64,000 nt of DNA from Pseudomonas sp. S09G 359. GTDB lineage: Bacteria > Pseudomonadota > Gammaproteobacteria > Pseudomonadales > Pseudomonadaceae. Each line of letters starts with the position of its first letter. Positions within the stretch are counted from its first letter, which is position 1. Of this stretch, positions 56,282 to 64,000 are shown one piece after another. Position numbers and translations under genes: made by a program. The stretch spans positions 5,795,501 to 5,859,500 of the forward strand of contig NZ_CP025263.1 of the NCBI RefSeq assembly GCF_002843605.1, read 5' to 3'. Below the pieces are notes generated by a model that searched no databases, was not told where the DNA came from, and saw nothing but the letters and a program-made list of their open reading frames with translations.

Positions 56282-57976
56282 ATGCAAACCTGGCAACAGC
56301 TCTACAGCCCGCTCGGCAGCCTCGGCCTGTCCGCACTGGCCGCCGTTATTCCCATCGTATTCTTCTTCCTGGCCCTGGCTGTGTTTCGCCTCAAAGGCCA
56401 CGTCGCCGGGAGCATCACCCTGGCGCTGTCGATCTTGGTCGCGATCTTCGCCTTCCAGATGCCGGTAGACATGGCGCTGGCTGCCGCCGGCTATGGTTTT
56501 GCCTATGGCCTGTGGCCCATCGCCTGGATCATCGTGGCAGCCGTGTTCCTCTACAAACTGACGGTCAAGAGCGGCCAGTTCGAGATCATCCGCAGTTCCG
56601 TGCTGTCGATCACCGACGACCAGCGCCTGCAAGTGCTGCTGATCGGCTTCTGCTTCGGCGCCTTCCTGGAAGGCGCCGCCGGCTTCGGTGCCCCCGTGGC
56701 GATCACTGCCGCGCTGCTGGTCGGCCTGGGCTTCAACCCGCTCTACGCCGCAGGCCTGTGCCTGATTGCCAACACCGCACCCGTGGCCTTCGGCGCACTG
56801 GGTATCCCGATCATCGTCGCAGGCCAGGTCACCGGCATCGACGCCTTCAAGATCGGCGCCATGACCGGTCGCCAACTGCCCCTGTTATCACTGTTCGTGC
56901 CGTTCTGGCTGGTGTTCATGATGGACGGCCTGCGCGGCGTGCGCGAAACCTGGCCGGCCGCACTGGTCGCCGGCTTGAGCTTTGCCGTCACCCAGTACTT
57001 CACCTCCAACTTCATCGGCCCGGAACTGCCGGACATCACCTCGGCGCTGGCCAGCCTGATTTCCCTGACCTTGTTCCTGAAAGTCTGGCAACCCAAGCGC
57101 ACCGCAGGCGCACAGATTGCCGGCGCCACCTCCGGCGTAGCGATCACCGCCAGCGCGGGCGGCTTCGGCCTGCCACGCAGTACAGTCGCCTCGCCTTATA
57201 GCCTGGGGCAGATTTTCAAGGCCTGGTCACCGTTCCTGATCCTCACCGTGCTGGTCACCATCTGGACTCTCAAACCGTTCAAGGCGATGTTTGCCGCAGG
57301 CGGCTCGATGTACAGCTGGGTGTTCAACTTTGCCATCCCGCACCTGGATCAACTGGTGATCAAGGTGGCGCCGATCGTCACCAACCCCACCGCGATCCCT
57401 GCCGTATTCAAGCTGGACCCGATCTCGGCAACCGGCACGGCGATTTTCTTCTCCGCACTGGTGTCGATGCTGGTACTCAAGATCGATATAAAAACTGGTC
57501 TTACCACTTTAAAAGAGACCTTCTTTGAATTGCGATGGCCGATCCTGTCCATTGGCATGGTGCTGGCGTTCGCTTTTGTTACCAACTACTCCGGCATGTC
57601 TTCAACCATGGCCCTGGTGCTGGCCGGTACCGGTGCTGCGTTCCCGTTCTTCTCGCCATTCCTCGGCTGGCTAGGCGTTTTCCTGACAGGCTCCGACACC
57701 TCGTCCAACGCCCTGTTCAGCTCCCTGCAAGCCACCACCGCCCACCAGATCGGCGTCAATGACACCTTGCTGGTAGCGGCTAACACCAGTGGCGGCGTGA
57801 CCGGCAAGATGATCTCGCCGCAGTCGATCGCCGTGGCCTGCGCAGCCACCGGCCTGGTGGGCAAGGAATCCGACCTGTTCCGCTTCACCCTCAAGCACAG
57901 CCTGTTCTTTGCCACCATCGTCGGGCTGATCACGCTGGCCCAGGCCTACTGGTTCACCGGTATGCTGGTGCACTGA
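56282..57976 (+). CDS. lldP: L-lactate permease LldP
   Basis: LldP is a lactate:proton symporter, also taking D-lactate and glycolate. The 564-residue protein is polytopic with about 12-14 hydrophobic segments. Family segments are [21 protein letters not shown] (read from residue about 126), [20 protein letters not shown] and, near the C-terminus, [14 protein letters not shown] and [17 protein letters not shown]. It is controlled by the LldR operator and followed by the dehydrogenase gene. Confidence 0.96.
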   Translation: MQTWQQLYSPLGSLGLSALAAVIPIVFFFLALAVFRLKGHVAGSITLALSILVAIFAFQMPVDMALAAAGYGFAYGLWPIAWIIVAAVFLYKLTVKSGQFEIIRSSVLSITDDQRLQVLLIGFCFGAFLEGAAGFGAPVAITAALLVGLGFNPLYAAGLCLIANTAPVAFGALGIPIIVAGQVTGIDAFKIGAMTGRQLPLLSLFVPFWLVFMMDGLRGVRETWPAALVAGLSFAVTQYFTSNFIGPELPDITSALASLISLTLFLKVWQPKRTAGAQIAGATSGVAITASAGGFGLPRSTVASPYSLGQIFKAWSPFLILTVLVTIWTLKPFKAMFAAGGSMYSWVFNFAIPHLDQLVIKVAPIVTNPTAIPAVFKLDPISATGTAIFFSALVSMLVLKIDIKTGLTTLKETFFELRWPILSIGMVLAFAFVTNYSGMSSTMALVLAGTGAAFPFFSPFLGWLGVFLTGSDTSSNALFSSLQATTAHQIGVNDTLLVAANTSGGVTGKMISPQSIAVACAATGLVGKESDLFRFTLKHSLFFATIVGLITLAQAYWFTGMLVH

Positions 57977-58002
57977 GACCTGCACGTAATAGGGTAAGAA
58001 TC

Positions 58003-58027
58003 GACGCCGGACAACGGTTCCGGCGTC
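58003..58027 (+). other. Hairpin in the lldP-dld gap
   Basis: GACGCCGG pairs with CCGGCGTC around a 9-nt loop in the 70-bp gap where lldD would lie in P. aeruginosa. No T run follows, so it could reduce rather than end transcription. Confidence 0.5.
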
Positions 58028-58046
58028 TGCTATTTCTGGAGGACCG

Positions 58047-60857
58047 ATGAGCCTGCCTGCTGCTTTCCTGAGCGACGCCGCACAACTGATCCCGAAAAAT
58101 CGGCGTTTCGACGATCCACTTTCCACCCTCGCCTTCGGCACCGACGCCAGTTTTTACCGGCTGATCCCACAACTGGTAATCCGCGTGGAGTCAGAAGACG
58201 AAGTCGTCGCGCTGTTGCACCTGGCCCAGCGCGACCAAGTGCCGGTGACCTTCCGCGCCGCCGGCACCAGCCTGTCCGGGCAAGCCATCAGTGATTCAGT
58301 GCTGATCGTGCTGGGCGACAATTGGAACGGCCGCGAGATTCGCGGGCAAGGCACACAGATCCGCCTGCAACCGGGCGTAATCGGCGCCCAGGCGAATGCC
58401 TGGCTGGCGCCGTTCGGGCGCAAGATCGGCCCGGACCCGGCGTCGATCAATGCCTGCAAGATCGGTGGCATCGTCGCCAACAATGCCAGCGGAATGTGCT
58501 GCGGCACGGCGCAGAACACTTACCACACCCTGGCGGGCATTCGCCTGGTGTTGGCCGACGGCAGCCGCCTGGACACCGAAGACGCGACCAGTGTCAGCAC
58601 ATTTCGTAAACAGCATGGCGAACTGCTCGAGCGCTTGGCCACACTGGGCCGCGAGACGCGCGCAAACGCCGAGCTGGCAGCCAAAATCCGCCACAAATAC
58701 CGTCTGAAAAATACCACCGGCCTGTCACTCAATGCCTTGGTGGATTTTGATGAGCCCTTGGATATCCTCAGCCACTTGCTGGTCGGCTCCGAAGGCACCC
58801 TGGGGTTTATCAGCGCAGTGACCTACAACACCGTGGTCGATCACCCGAACAAAGCGTCGGCGCTGATTGTGTTCCCGGATGTGGAAACCTGCTGCAACGC
58901 GGTGAGCGTGCTGAAAACCCAACCGGTCTCGGCTGTTGAGCTGCTGGACCGACGCAGCATGCGCTCGGTGCAGGACAAACCCGGCATGCCTGCTTTCGTA
59001 CAACACCTGTCGGAAAATGCCTGCGCGCTGCTGATTGAATCCCGCGCCGCTACGCCGTCACTGCTGCACGAGCAATTGGCGCTGATCATGGATTCCCTGG
59101 CCAGTTTCCCCGTGGAGAAACAGGTCGACTTCACCGAGGACCCGCTGGAAAACGCCCGCCTGTGGGCAATCCGTAAAGACACCTTCCCCGCCGTCGGCGC
59201 CGTACGCAAAACCGGCACCACGGTGATCATCGAAGACGTCACCTTTCCGGTCGAGCAACTGGCCATCGGCGTGAACCGCTTGATCGAACTGTTCGACAAG
59301 CATCACTACGACGAAGCCATCCTTTTCGGACACGCCCTGGAAGGCAATCTGCACTTCGTGTTCACCCAAGGCTTCAACAGCGCGGAAGAAGTCGCACGTT
59401 ATCAAGCGTTCATGGACGACGTCGCGCAGCTGGTGGCGGTGGAGTTCGGCGGTTCACTCAAAGCCGAGCACGGCACCGGCCGCAACATGGCGCCGTTTGT
59501 CGAGCTGGAATGGGGCAGCGATGCCTACCAACTGATGTGGCAACTCAAGCGCCTGCTGGACCCCAATGGCATTCTCAACCCCGATGTGGTGCTCAGCGAA
59601 GACCCGCAAATTCACCTCAAGCACCTCAAGCCGCTGCCCGCCGCCGACGAGCTTGTGGATAAGTGCATCGAGTGCGGTTTCTGCGAGCCGGTATGCCCCT
59701 CCAAGGGCCTGACCCTGAGCCCGCGCCAGCGCATCGTGATCTGGCGCGATATCCAGGCGAAGAAGCGCGCCGGCGTCGACACCACCGAACTGGAAGCCGC
59801 CTACCACTATCAAGGTATCGAAACCTGCGCCGCCACCGGCCTTTGCGCTCAGCGCTGCCCCGTGGGAATAAATACCGGCGACCTGGTGAAAAAGCTGCGC
59901 ACCCGCGATGCAGACCGTACGAAAACCGCCGAATGGCTCGCCACCCATTTCGCCACGGCACTGCAAGGCGCGCGCTTTACCCTGCATGTCGCCAATGGCG
60001 CACGCATGGTGTTGGGCGCCCCGCGCCTGGCGAAGCTTTCAGCCACGGTGACGCGGCTGTCCAAGGGGCAGATCCCGCAGTGGACCGACGCCATGCCGCA
60101 GCCGGAAAAAGCCATTCGCTTCAGCCCCGCCGTGACCGACGAACGGCCTCGCGTGGTCTACCTGGCGGCCTGTGTCTCACGCGCCATGGGCCCGGCGGCG
60201 GGTGATAAAGAACAGGTGTCGCTGTACGACAAAACCCGGAGCCTGCTGGAAAAAGCCGGTTACCAAGTAGTGTTCCCCGACAACCAGGACAGCCTGTGCT
60301 GCGGCCAGCCTTTCGCCTCCAAGGGCTATGCCGAACAGGCTGAGCACAAGCGCCAGGAACTGATCGGCGCGCTGCTCCACGCCAGCCGTGGTGGGCTCGA
60401 CCCGATCTACTGCGACACCAGCCCCTGCACCCTGCGCCTGGTGCAAGACTTGGGCGAAACGCGCCTGGACCTCTACGACCCGGTACGTTTCATCCGCACA
60501 CACCTGATGGACCGCCTCGACTTCACACCCCAAGAGGCGCCGATCGCGGTGCACGTCACCTGCAGCACCCAACACCTGGGAGAAAGCCAGGCATTGATCG
60601 ACCTGGCCAGACGCTGCTCCAACACCGTGGTGATCCCGGAAGGCATCCACTGCTGTGGGTTTGCCGGCGACAAAGGCTTCACCACGCCGGAACTCAACGC
60701 CCACTCACTGCGATCACTCAAGGACGCCGTGCAATATTGCAGCGAAGGCATCTCCACCAGCCGCACCTGCGAGATTGGCCTGAGCCAGCATGGCGGTATT
60801 GATTACCACGGCCTGGTGTACCTCGTGGACCGCGTCACCCAGGCCCGCGCGCATTAA
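58047..60857 (+). CDS. dld: FAD- and Fe-S-containing D-lactate dehydrogenase
   Basis: The 936-residue protein combines a VAO/GlcD-type FAD domain (TFRAAGTSLSGQAISD near 70, IGGIVANNASGMCCG near 138, GSEGTLGFISAV near 248) with a C-terminal ferredoxin part. That part has two 4Fe-4S motifs, CIECGFCEPVCPSKG near 540 and CAATGLCAQRCPVG near 594, and two CCG boxes (CCGQPF near 751, CCGFAGDKGF near 869). This matches the respiratory quinone-linked D-lactate dehydrogenase found after lldP in pseudomonads. The substrate is inferred from context. Confidence 0.9.
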   Translation: MSLPAAFLSDAAQLIPKNRRFDDPLSTLAFGTDASFYRLIPQLVIRVESEDEVVALLHLAQRDQVPVTFRAAGTSLSGQAISDSVLIVLGDNWNGREIRGQGTQIRLQPGVIGAQANAWLAPFGRKIGPDPASINACKIGGIVANNASGMCCGTAQNTYHTLAGIRLVLADGSRLDTEDATSVSTFRKQHGELLERLATLGRETRANAELAAKIRHKYRLKNTTGLSLNALVDFDEPLDILSHLLVGSEGTLGFISAVTYNTVVDHPNKASALIVFPDVETCCNAVSVLKTQPVSAVELLDRRSMRSVQDKPGMPAFVQHLSENACALLIESRAATPSLLHEQLALIMDSLASFPVEKQVDFTEDPLENARLWAIRKDTFPAVGAVRKTGTTVIIEDVTFPVEQLAIGVNRLIELFDKHHYDEAILFGHALEGNLHFVFTQGFNSAEEVARYQAFMDDVAQLVAVEFGGSLKAEHGTGRNMAPFVELEWGSDAYQLMWQLKRLLDPNGILNPDVVLSEDPQIHLKHLKPLPAADELVDKCIECGFCEPVCPSKGLTLSPRQRIVIWRDIQAKKRAGVDTTELEAAYHYQGIETCAATGLCAQRCPVGINTGDLVKKLRTRDADRTKTAEWLATHFATALQGARFTLHVANGARMVLGAPRLAKLSATVTRLSKGQIPQWTDAMPQPEKAIRFSPAVTDERPRVVYLAACVSRAMGPAAGDKEQVSLYDKTRSLLEKAGYQVVFPDNQDSLCCGQPFASKGYAEQAEHKRQELIGALLHASRGGLDPIYCDTSPCTLRLVQDLGETRLDLYDPVRFIRTHLMDRLDFTPQEAPIAVHVTCSTQHLGESQALIDLARRCSNTVVIPEGIHCCGFAGDKGFTTPELNAHSLRSLKDAVQYCSEGISTSRTCEIGLSQHGGIDYHGLVYLVDRVTQARAH

Positions 60858-60993
60858 GCCTGCAAAAAAACCGAACCCCTGCGCGCCGGCGTAGTCATCT
60901 GCATAGGCCTCGGCGAACGAGGCTCGCAGTGATGTCGCGGGCAGCCCTTGCGCTGCTCACTACATCGAGCCCATTTTCGCGAGGAGATACCCT

Positions 60994-61272
60994 ATGAAGC
61001 GTTCCGCTCTTGCTGGCTTGTTCATCACCGCTGCGATGCTGGCCTCCCCTGTTTTTGCCGCTGGCGAGCCAGACCTGTGCAAAATCAACCTGGACAGAAT
61101 CAACAACGGCAAAGCCCTGCTCGCCACCGACACCAGTGGCAAAAGCGGCGAGATAGACACCGCCGTTTCCCAGGCCAAGGCCGCTCACGCCGCCGGTGAT
61201 GACAAGAAGTGCATCGAAATCACCTCCAAGGCCATCCAGGATCTGCAAAACAGCGAGAAAGGCGGCCAATAA
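60994..61272 (+). CDS. Small secreted/periplasmic protein of unknown function
   Basis: The 92-residue precursor has a clear signal peptide (MKRSALAGLFITAAMLASP, cleavage near VFA-AG at 22-23). The mature 70 residues contain two cysteines (in DLCKIN and KKCIEI) that could form a disulfide and are mostly helical with a TAVSQAKAAHAAGDDKKC stretch. GAGGAG is a strong ribosome site. I do not recognise a named family. It is a lone gene with its own terminator between dld and ssrA. Confidence 0.8.
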   Translation: MKRSALAGLFITAAMLASPVFAAGEPDLCKINLDRINNGKALLATDTSGKSGEIDTAVSQAKAAHAAGDDKKCIEITSKAIQDLQNSEKGGQ

Positions 61273-61289
61273 ACGCCCCTCTCGGTCGC

Positions 61290-61316
61290 GGCCAACCTTC
61301 GGGTTGGCCTTCTCTG
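61290..61316 (+). terminator. Terminator after the small secreted protein gene
   Basis: GGCCAACC-TTCG-GGTTGGCC followed by TTCTCT, 17 bp after the stop codon. Confidence 0.8.
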
Positions 61317-61376
61317 ACCGTTTGGCGTACACTGCACAGGCTTGTCACTCACTAAGAAACAACGAGTTACAAGCAC

Positions 61377-61773
61377 GGGGCCGTTTAGGATTCGACGCCG
61401 GTCGCGAAACTTTAGGTGCATGCCGAGTTGGTAACAGAACTCGTAAATCCACTGTTGCAACTTCTTATAGTTGCCAATGACGAAACCTACGGCCAGGAAT
61501 TCGCTCTCGCTGCGTAAGCAGCCTTAGCCCTGAGCTTCTGGTACCTTCGGGTCCAGCAATCACCAGGGGATGTCTGTAAACCCAAAGTGATTGTCATATA
61601 GAACAGAATCGCCGTGCAGTACGTTGTGGACGAAGCGGCTAAAACTTACACAACTCGCCCAAAGCACCCTGCCCTTCGGGTCGCTGAGGGTTAACTTAAT
61701 AGATACGGCTACGCATGTAGTACCGACAGCGGAGTACTGGCGGACGGGGGTTCAAATCCCCCCGGCTCCACCA
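61377..61773 (+). ncRNA. ssrA: Transfer-messenger RNA (tmRNA)
   Basis: tmRNA rescues stalled ribosomes with SmpB. The tRNA-like ends are GGGGCCG at the 5' side (followed by TTTAGGATTCGACG) and GGGGGTTCAAATCCCCCCGGCTCCACCA-type T arm and acceptor at the 3' side, with CCA encoded. The tag frame starts at the GCC resume codon at 61473 and ends with TAA at 61515-61517, giving ANDETYGQEFALAA. The total of 397 nt is normal. A P4-type integrase follows at once, so the 3' end is also the attachment site of an integrated element. Confidence 0.97.
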
Positions 61774-61784
61774 TTTGATCAACT

Positions 61785-61810
61785 AAAGACGTCCACGGAC
61801 GTCTTTTTTT
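61785..61810 (+). terminator. Terminator after ssrA
   Basis: AAAGACGTCC/GGACGTCTTT palindrome followed by TTTTT, 12 bp after the tmRNA CCA end. Confidence 0.85.
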
Positions 61811-61958
61811 GTGCCTGAAATCCAGCAAATACGGGGGTTTCAGCGCTTATGGGAGCTTTGGAGAGTTTCTGAGTTCCAGCCGCTTTGGTATCCCAGGTGG
61901 TATCCCGAACTGCCAAATGCTATTTTCAGGATACCAAAACGGTGCTGGAGGTAGCCCC

Positions 61959-63215
61959 ATGCCTACTAACGCAACCCGCCTCTCCGATCGCCAGCTCAAG
62001 GCGGTTAAGGCAACTGGTAAAGATTTCGTCCTCAGCGACGGCGATGGCTTACAGCTTCGAGTCCGCGCGAGCGGCTCAATGATCTGGAATTTCAATTACC
62101 GCGAGCCCCTGACCAGACGCCGTATCAATATGGCGCTCGGTCCCTACCCCGATCTTTCGCTAGCCAACGCCCGGAAGAAAGCCGCAGAGGCGCGTGAGCT
62201 GCTCGCTTTGGGCACTGATCCCAAAACCCAGCGTGATGAGGTAAGGCAAGCCAAACTTGCTGAGACTGAACACACTTTCGAGAAGGTGGCCACGGCCTGG
62301 TTCGAGCTGAAGAAAGACTCCGTAACCAAAGCCTACGCCGAAGACATTTGGAGATCGCTGACGCTTCATGTTTTCCCAAGTATGAAAACAACGCCGCTCT
62401 CTCAAATCACTGCTCCGATGGTTATAAAGATCCTTCGTCCAATTGAGGCTAAAGGGAGCCTCGAAACCGTGAAACGATTGAGCCAACGACTCAACGAAAT
62501 CATGACCTACGGGGTCAACTCCGGGCTGATATTCGCGAACCCCCTCAATGGAATTCGGGCGGTGTTCAAGAAACCCAAGAAAGAGAACATGGCTGCGCTA
62601 CCACCTGAGGAGCTTCCCGAGCTCATGATGGAAATCGCGAACGCCAGCATCAAGCGCACGACCCGCTGCCTGATCGAATGGCAACTGCACACGATGACCC
62701 GCCCTGCCGAAGCAGCTACCACACGATGGGCAGATATCGACTTCGACAAGCGCATTTGGACCATTCCGCCAGAGCGCATGAAAAAGCGTCGCCCGCACAC
62801 CATCCCGCTGTCCGACCATGCACTCGCGCTGCTGGAGGCCCTCAAGTCCCATAGCGGGCACAGGGAATACGTGTTCCCGGCAGACAGAAACCCACGCACC
62901 CACGCCAACAGCCAGACTGCCAACATGGCGTTAAAACGCATGGGCTTCCAGGACCGCTTGGTCAGCCACGGCATGCGCTCAATGGCCAGCACCATCCTGA
63001 ACGAGCACGGCTGGGACCCCGAGCTGATCGAAGTTGCCCTTGCCCATGTCGACAAGGATGAAGTTCGAAGTGCCTATAACCGGGCAGATTACATCGAACG
63101 CCGACGCCCGATGATGGCTTGGTGGAGTGAGCATATTCAGAAGGCGGCAACGGGCAGTCTGTCGGCATCTGCGATCAATCAAATTAGAGACAATAATGTC
63201 GTGCCTATACGCTGA
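61959..63215 (+). CDS. P4-type tyrosine recombinase (integrase, DUF4102 N-terminal domain)
   Basis: The enzyme integrates and excises the element at ssrA. The 418-residue protein starts with the DUF4102 arm-binding domain (LSDRQLKAVKATGKDFVLSDGDGLQL in part, about 8-90), a core-binding SAM-like domain (about 105-190) and the catalytic domain with R248 (HTMTRPAEA), K276/K277 region, H337-x2-R340 (SHGMR), H363 (LAHVDKDEVR) and nucleophile Y373 (SAYNRADYIERR). All catalytic residues are present, so it appears intact. I chose the ATG at 61959 after GGAGGTAG; the frame is open further upstream but without family support. Confidence 0.94.
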   Translation: MPTNATRLSDRQLKAVKATGKDFVLSDGDGLQLRVRASGSMIWNFNYREPLTRRRINMALGPYPDLSLANARKKAAEARELLALGTDPKTQRDEVRQAKLAETEHTFEKVATAWFELKKDSVTKAYAEDIWRSLTLHVFPSMKTTPLSQITAPMVIKILRPIEAKGSLETVKRLSQRLNEIMTYGVNSGLIFANPLNGIRAVFKKPKKENMAALPPEELPELMMEIANASIKRTTRCLIEWQLHTMTRPAEAATTRWADIDFDKRIWTIPPERMKKRRPHTIPLSDHALALLEALKSHSGHREYVFPADRNPRTHANSQTANMALKRMGFQDRLVSHGMRSMASTILNEHGWDPELIEVALAHVDKDEVRSAYNRADYIERRRPMMAWWSEHIQKAATGSLSASAINQIRDNNVVPIR

Positions 63216-63265
63216 GGGCTCACCGGAGTGCCATGGCGCGCGGCATGCCTGTGCTCCTCCGACTA

Positions 63266-63310
63266 AGCCCCTGCGCATGGGAGGGCTCTGCATTCCCATG
63301 CGCAGGGGCT
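63266..63310. repeat. Perfect 17-bp inverted repeat after the integrase gene
   Basis: AGCCCCTGCGCATGGGA and its exact complement are separated by 11 nt. It lies 50 bp after the integrase stop. No T run follows, so it may be a terminator-like structure or a protein-binding site. Confidence 0.85.
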
Positions 63311-63438
63311 CGCATTTAAAAGACAAACGAATGGTTAATCGAATCTCCCTTCGCCCCCTGGCAGCCGCATTTTGCCAAACAGTGATGAAAGCTATGCGGC
63401 GTTCTTGCCACAGACCGTGCGTTCCGATCGACAACTCT

Positions 63439-63642
63439 TCATCTAGAGGGCCTGAAGGCCCTCATTAGCTGCAGGCGGCCTACGCGTGCGAGCGTCATCA
63501 GTAGCTCACTGGCCACGAAGCACCGGTCAATGGTGGCCACTGCTATCGCATTGACCGCGATCCTGACCAGCAGGCGCGACAACAGATCAGCCTTGAGCTC
63601 AGACACCACCGAATCGATGTGGTGTCCGCGTAAATTGGACAT
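63439..63642 (-). CDS. Small hypothetical protein in the ssrA element
   Basis: A 67-residue leftward frame starting at an ATG 5 bp from the start of the divergent frame at 63648. It is Leu/Val/Ala-rich with an amphipathic centre (SELKADLLSRLLVRIAVNAI, residues about 14-33) and a second block ASELLMTLARVGRL. It could be a real accessory gene, but no clear ribosome site or known family supports it. Confidence 0.35.
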   Translation of the reverse strand: MSNLRGHHIDSVVSELKADLLSRLLVRIAVNAIAVATIDRCFVASELLMTLARVGRLQLMRAFRPSR

Positions 63643-63647
63643 CGAGG

Positions 63648-63939
63648 ATGACCAAGCTCTTCAATATGGCGCTGTTCCTGAGCAGCTTCCTGACTGATCC
63701 GACCGCCACCCAGCAACTTCACCTACTTCAAGCTCGAATTATGCAAGCGGCCATCCAACAACGATGGCAGCGAGAAAATCTTTAGACGTGGCAACTCAAG
63801 CATGTGCGTCGGTTTCTGACTCAGTATCTGAAAGACCACTCCAATGTTGCCAAGTTTACTATCGACTCACCATCGTGCTGATCTGGAATCGAATGGGGGA
63901 GGGCCCAAAACGCAAAAAGGTGCACTTAGGTGAATAGCA
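63648..63939 (+). pseudogene. Degraded small element gene (internal stop and frameshift)
   Basis: The frame from the ATG at 63648 gives MTKLFNMALFLSSFLTDP and continues to QQRWQRENL, where TAG at 63783-63785 stops it at 45 residues. Reading on gives WQLKHVRRFLTQYLKDHSNVAK in the same frame, then a +1 shift near 63858 gives VYYRLTIVLIWNRMGEG and a stop at 63937-63939. The parts read like one roughly 95-residue protein, similar in feel to small proteins next to integrases in other Pseudomonas islands as I remember them. That likeness needs a search. Confidence 0.45.
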
Positions 63940-64000
63940 CTGTTCACCCAAAGCTCACCGCCAAAATAAGGCAGTGATTATGGACCTGAGTGCGCGCTAG

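Larger units (their letters stand above)
61774..64000 (+). mobile_element. Left end of an element integrated at the 3' end of ssrA (continues beyond window)
   Basis: The integrase gene starts 186 bp after the tmRNA 3' end and points away from it, the standard layout for islands and prophages using ssrA as att site. The downstream DNA has a degraded small gene and no core genes, and is less regular in codon use than the rest of the window. The att core should be the tmRNA 3' end (about 61745-61773); its direct repeat is not inside the window, so the right end is not seen. Confidence 0.8.

Noticed and set aside
61591..61818. Open frames over the tmRNA gene
   Set aside because: They lie inside the structured ssrA RNA and its terminator; no ribosome sites or family patterns.
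63127..63468. 113-codon frame overlapping the integrase 3' end
   Set aside because: It begins inside the integrase in another frame, crosses the perfect inverted repeat and has low-complexity content; likely chance.

Overview
The window is chromosomal DNA of a Pseudomonas, most likely the P. fluorescens group. From about 2.9 kb to 61.8 kb it follows the gene order I know from P. aeruginosa around PA4723-PA4772: dksA, gluQ, cbrAB/crcZ, pcnB, folK, panBC, pgi, acs, pnp-rpsO-truB-rbfA-infB-nusA-rimP, secG-tpiA-glmM-folP-ftsH-rlmE, yhbY, greA-carBA, dapB, dnaJ-dnaK-grpE, recN, fur, bamE, rnfH-ratA, smpB, lldR-lldP-dld, tmRNA. Three REPIN-type palindrome families (core arms GGGGGCTTGCCCCC, GCGGGCTTGCTCGC, GCGGGCTTGCCCGC) also fit the fluorescens group. 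GC content and third-position GC are high, so long antisense open frames are common and were discounted.

Layout. 1-2.7 kb: start of a haem-uptake binding protein, a Rieske protein, sfsA and an aminotransferase. 3-9.6 kb: dksA, gluQ and the carbon/nitrogen balance system CbrA-CbrB with its sRNA CrcZ; a perfect CbrB site and a sigma-54 promoter precede CrcZ. 9.7-22.6 kb: RNA polyadenylation, folate and pantothenate genes, pgi, acetyl-CoA synthetase, a DUF2236 protein, an rRNA methyltransferase and a large DUF748 protein. 22.4-23.35 kb: three tandem copies of the 3' end of the DUF748 gene with its REPIN. 23.4-39.7 kb: BON protein, then mostly leftward translation, RNA and envelope genes with two tRNAs. 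39.8-50.6 kb: yhbY, greA, carAB with a possible attenuating leader, dapB and the heat-shock genes with two sigma-32 promoters. 50.8-61.3 kb: recN with a LexA box, fur/bamE, rnfH-ratA, smpB, lactate genes.

61.4-64 kb is the accessory part. tmRNA (ssrA) is followed directly by a P4-type tyrosine integrase, the usual sign of an element integrated at the 3' end of ssrA. The window ends inside it, after a perfect 17-bp inverted repeat and two small divergent frames, one apparently a pseudogene.

Against the P. aeruginosa order, three genes are missing at their usual positions: panD (between panC and pgi), the lysE-like gene between carB and carA, and lldD (between lldP and dld). The rest is ordinary core genome. 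No clearly new multi-gene system is visible; the most unusual structures are the tandem gene-end/REPIN array, the carA leader and the edge of the ssrA-integrated element.
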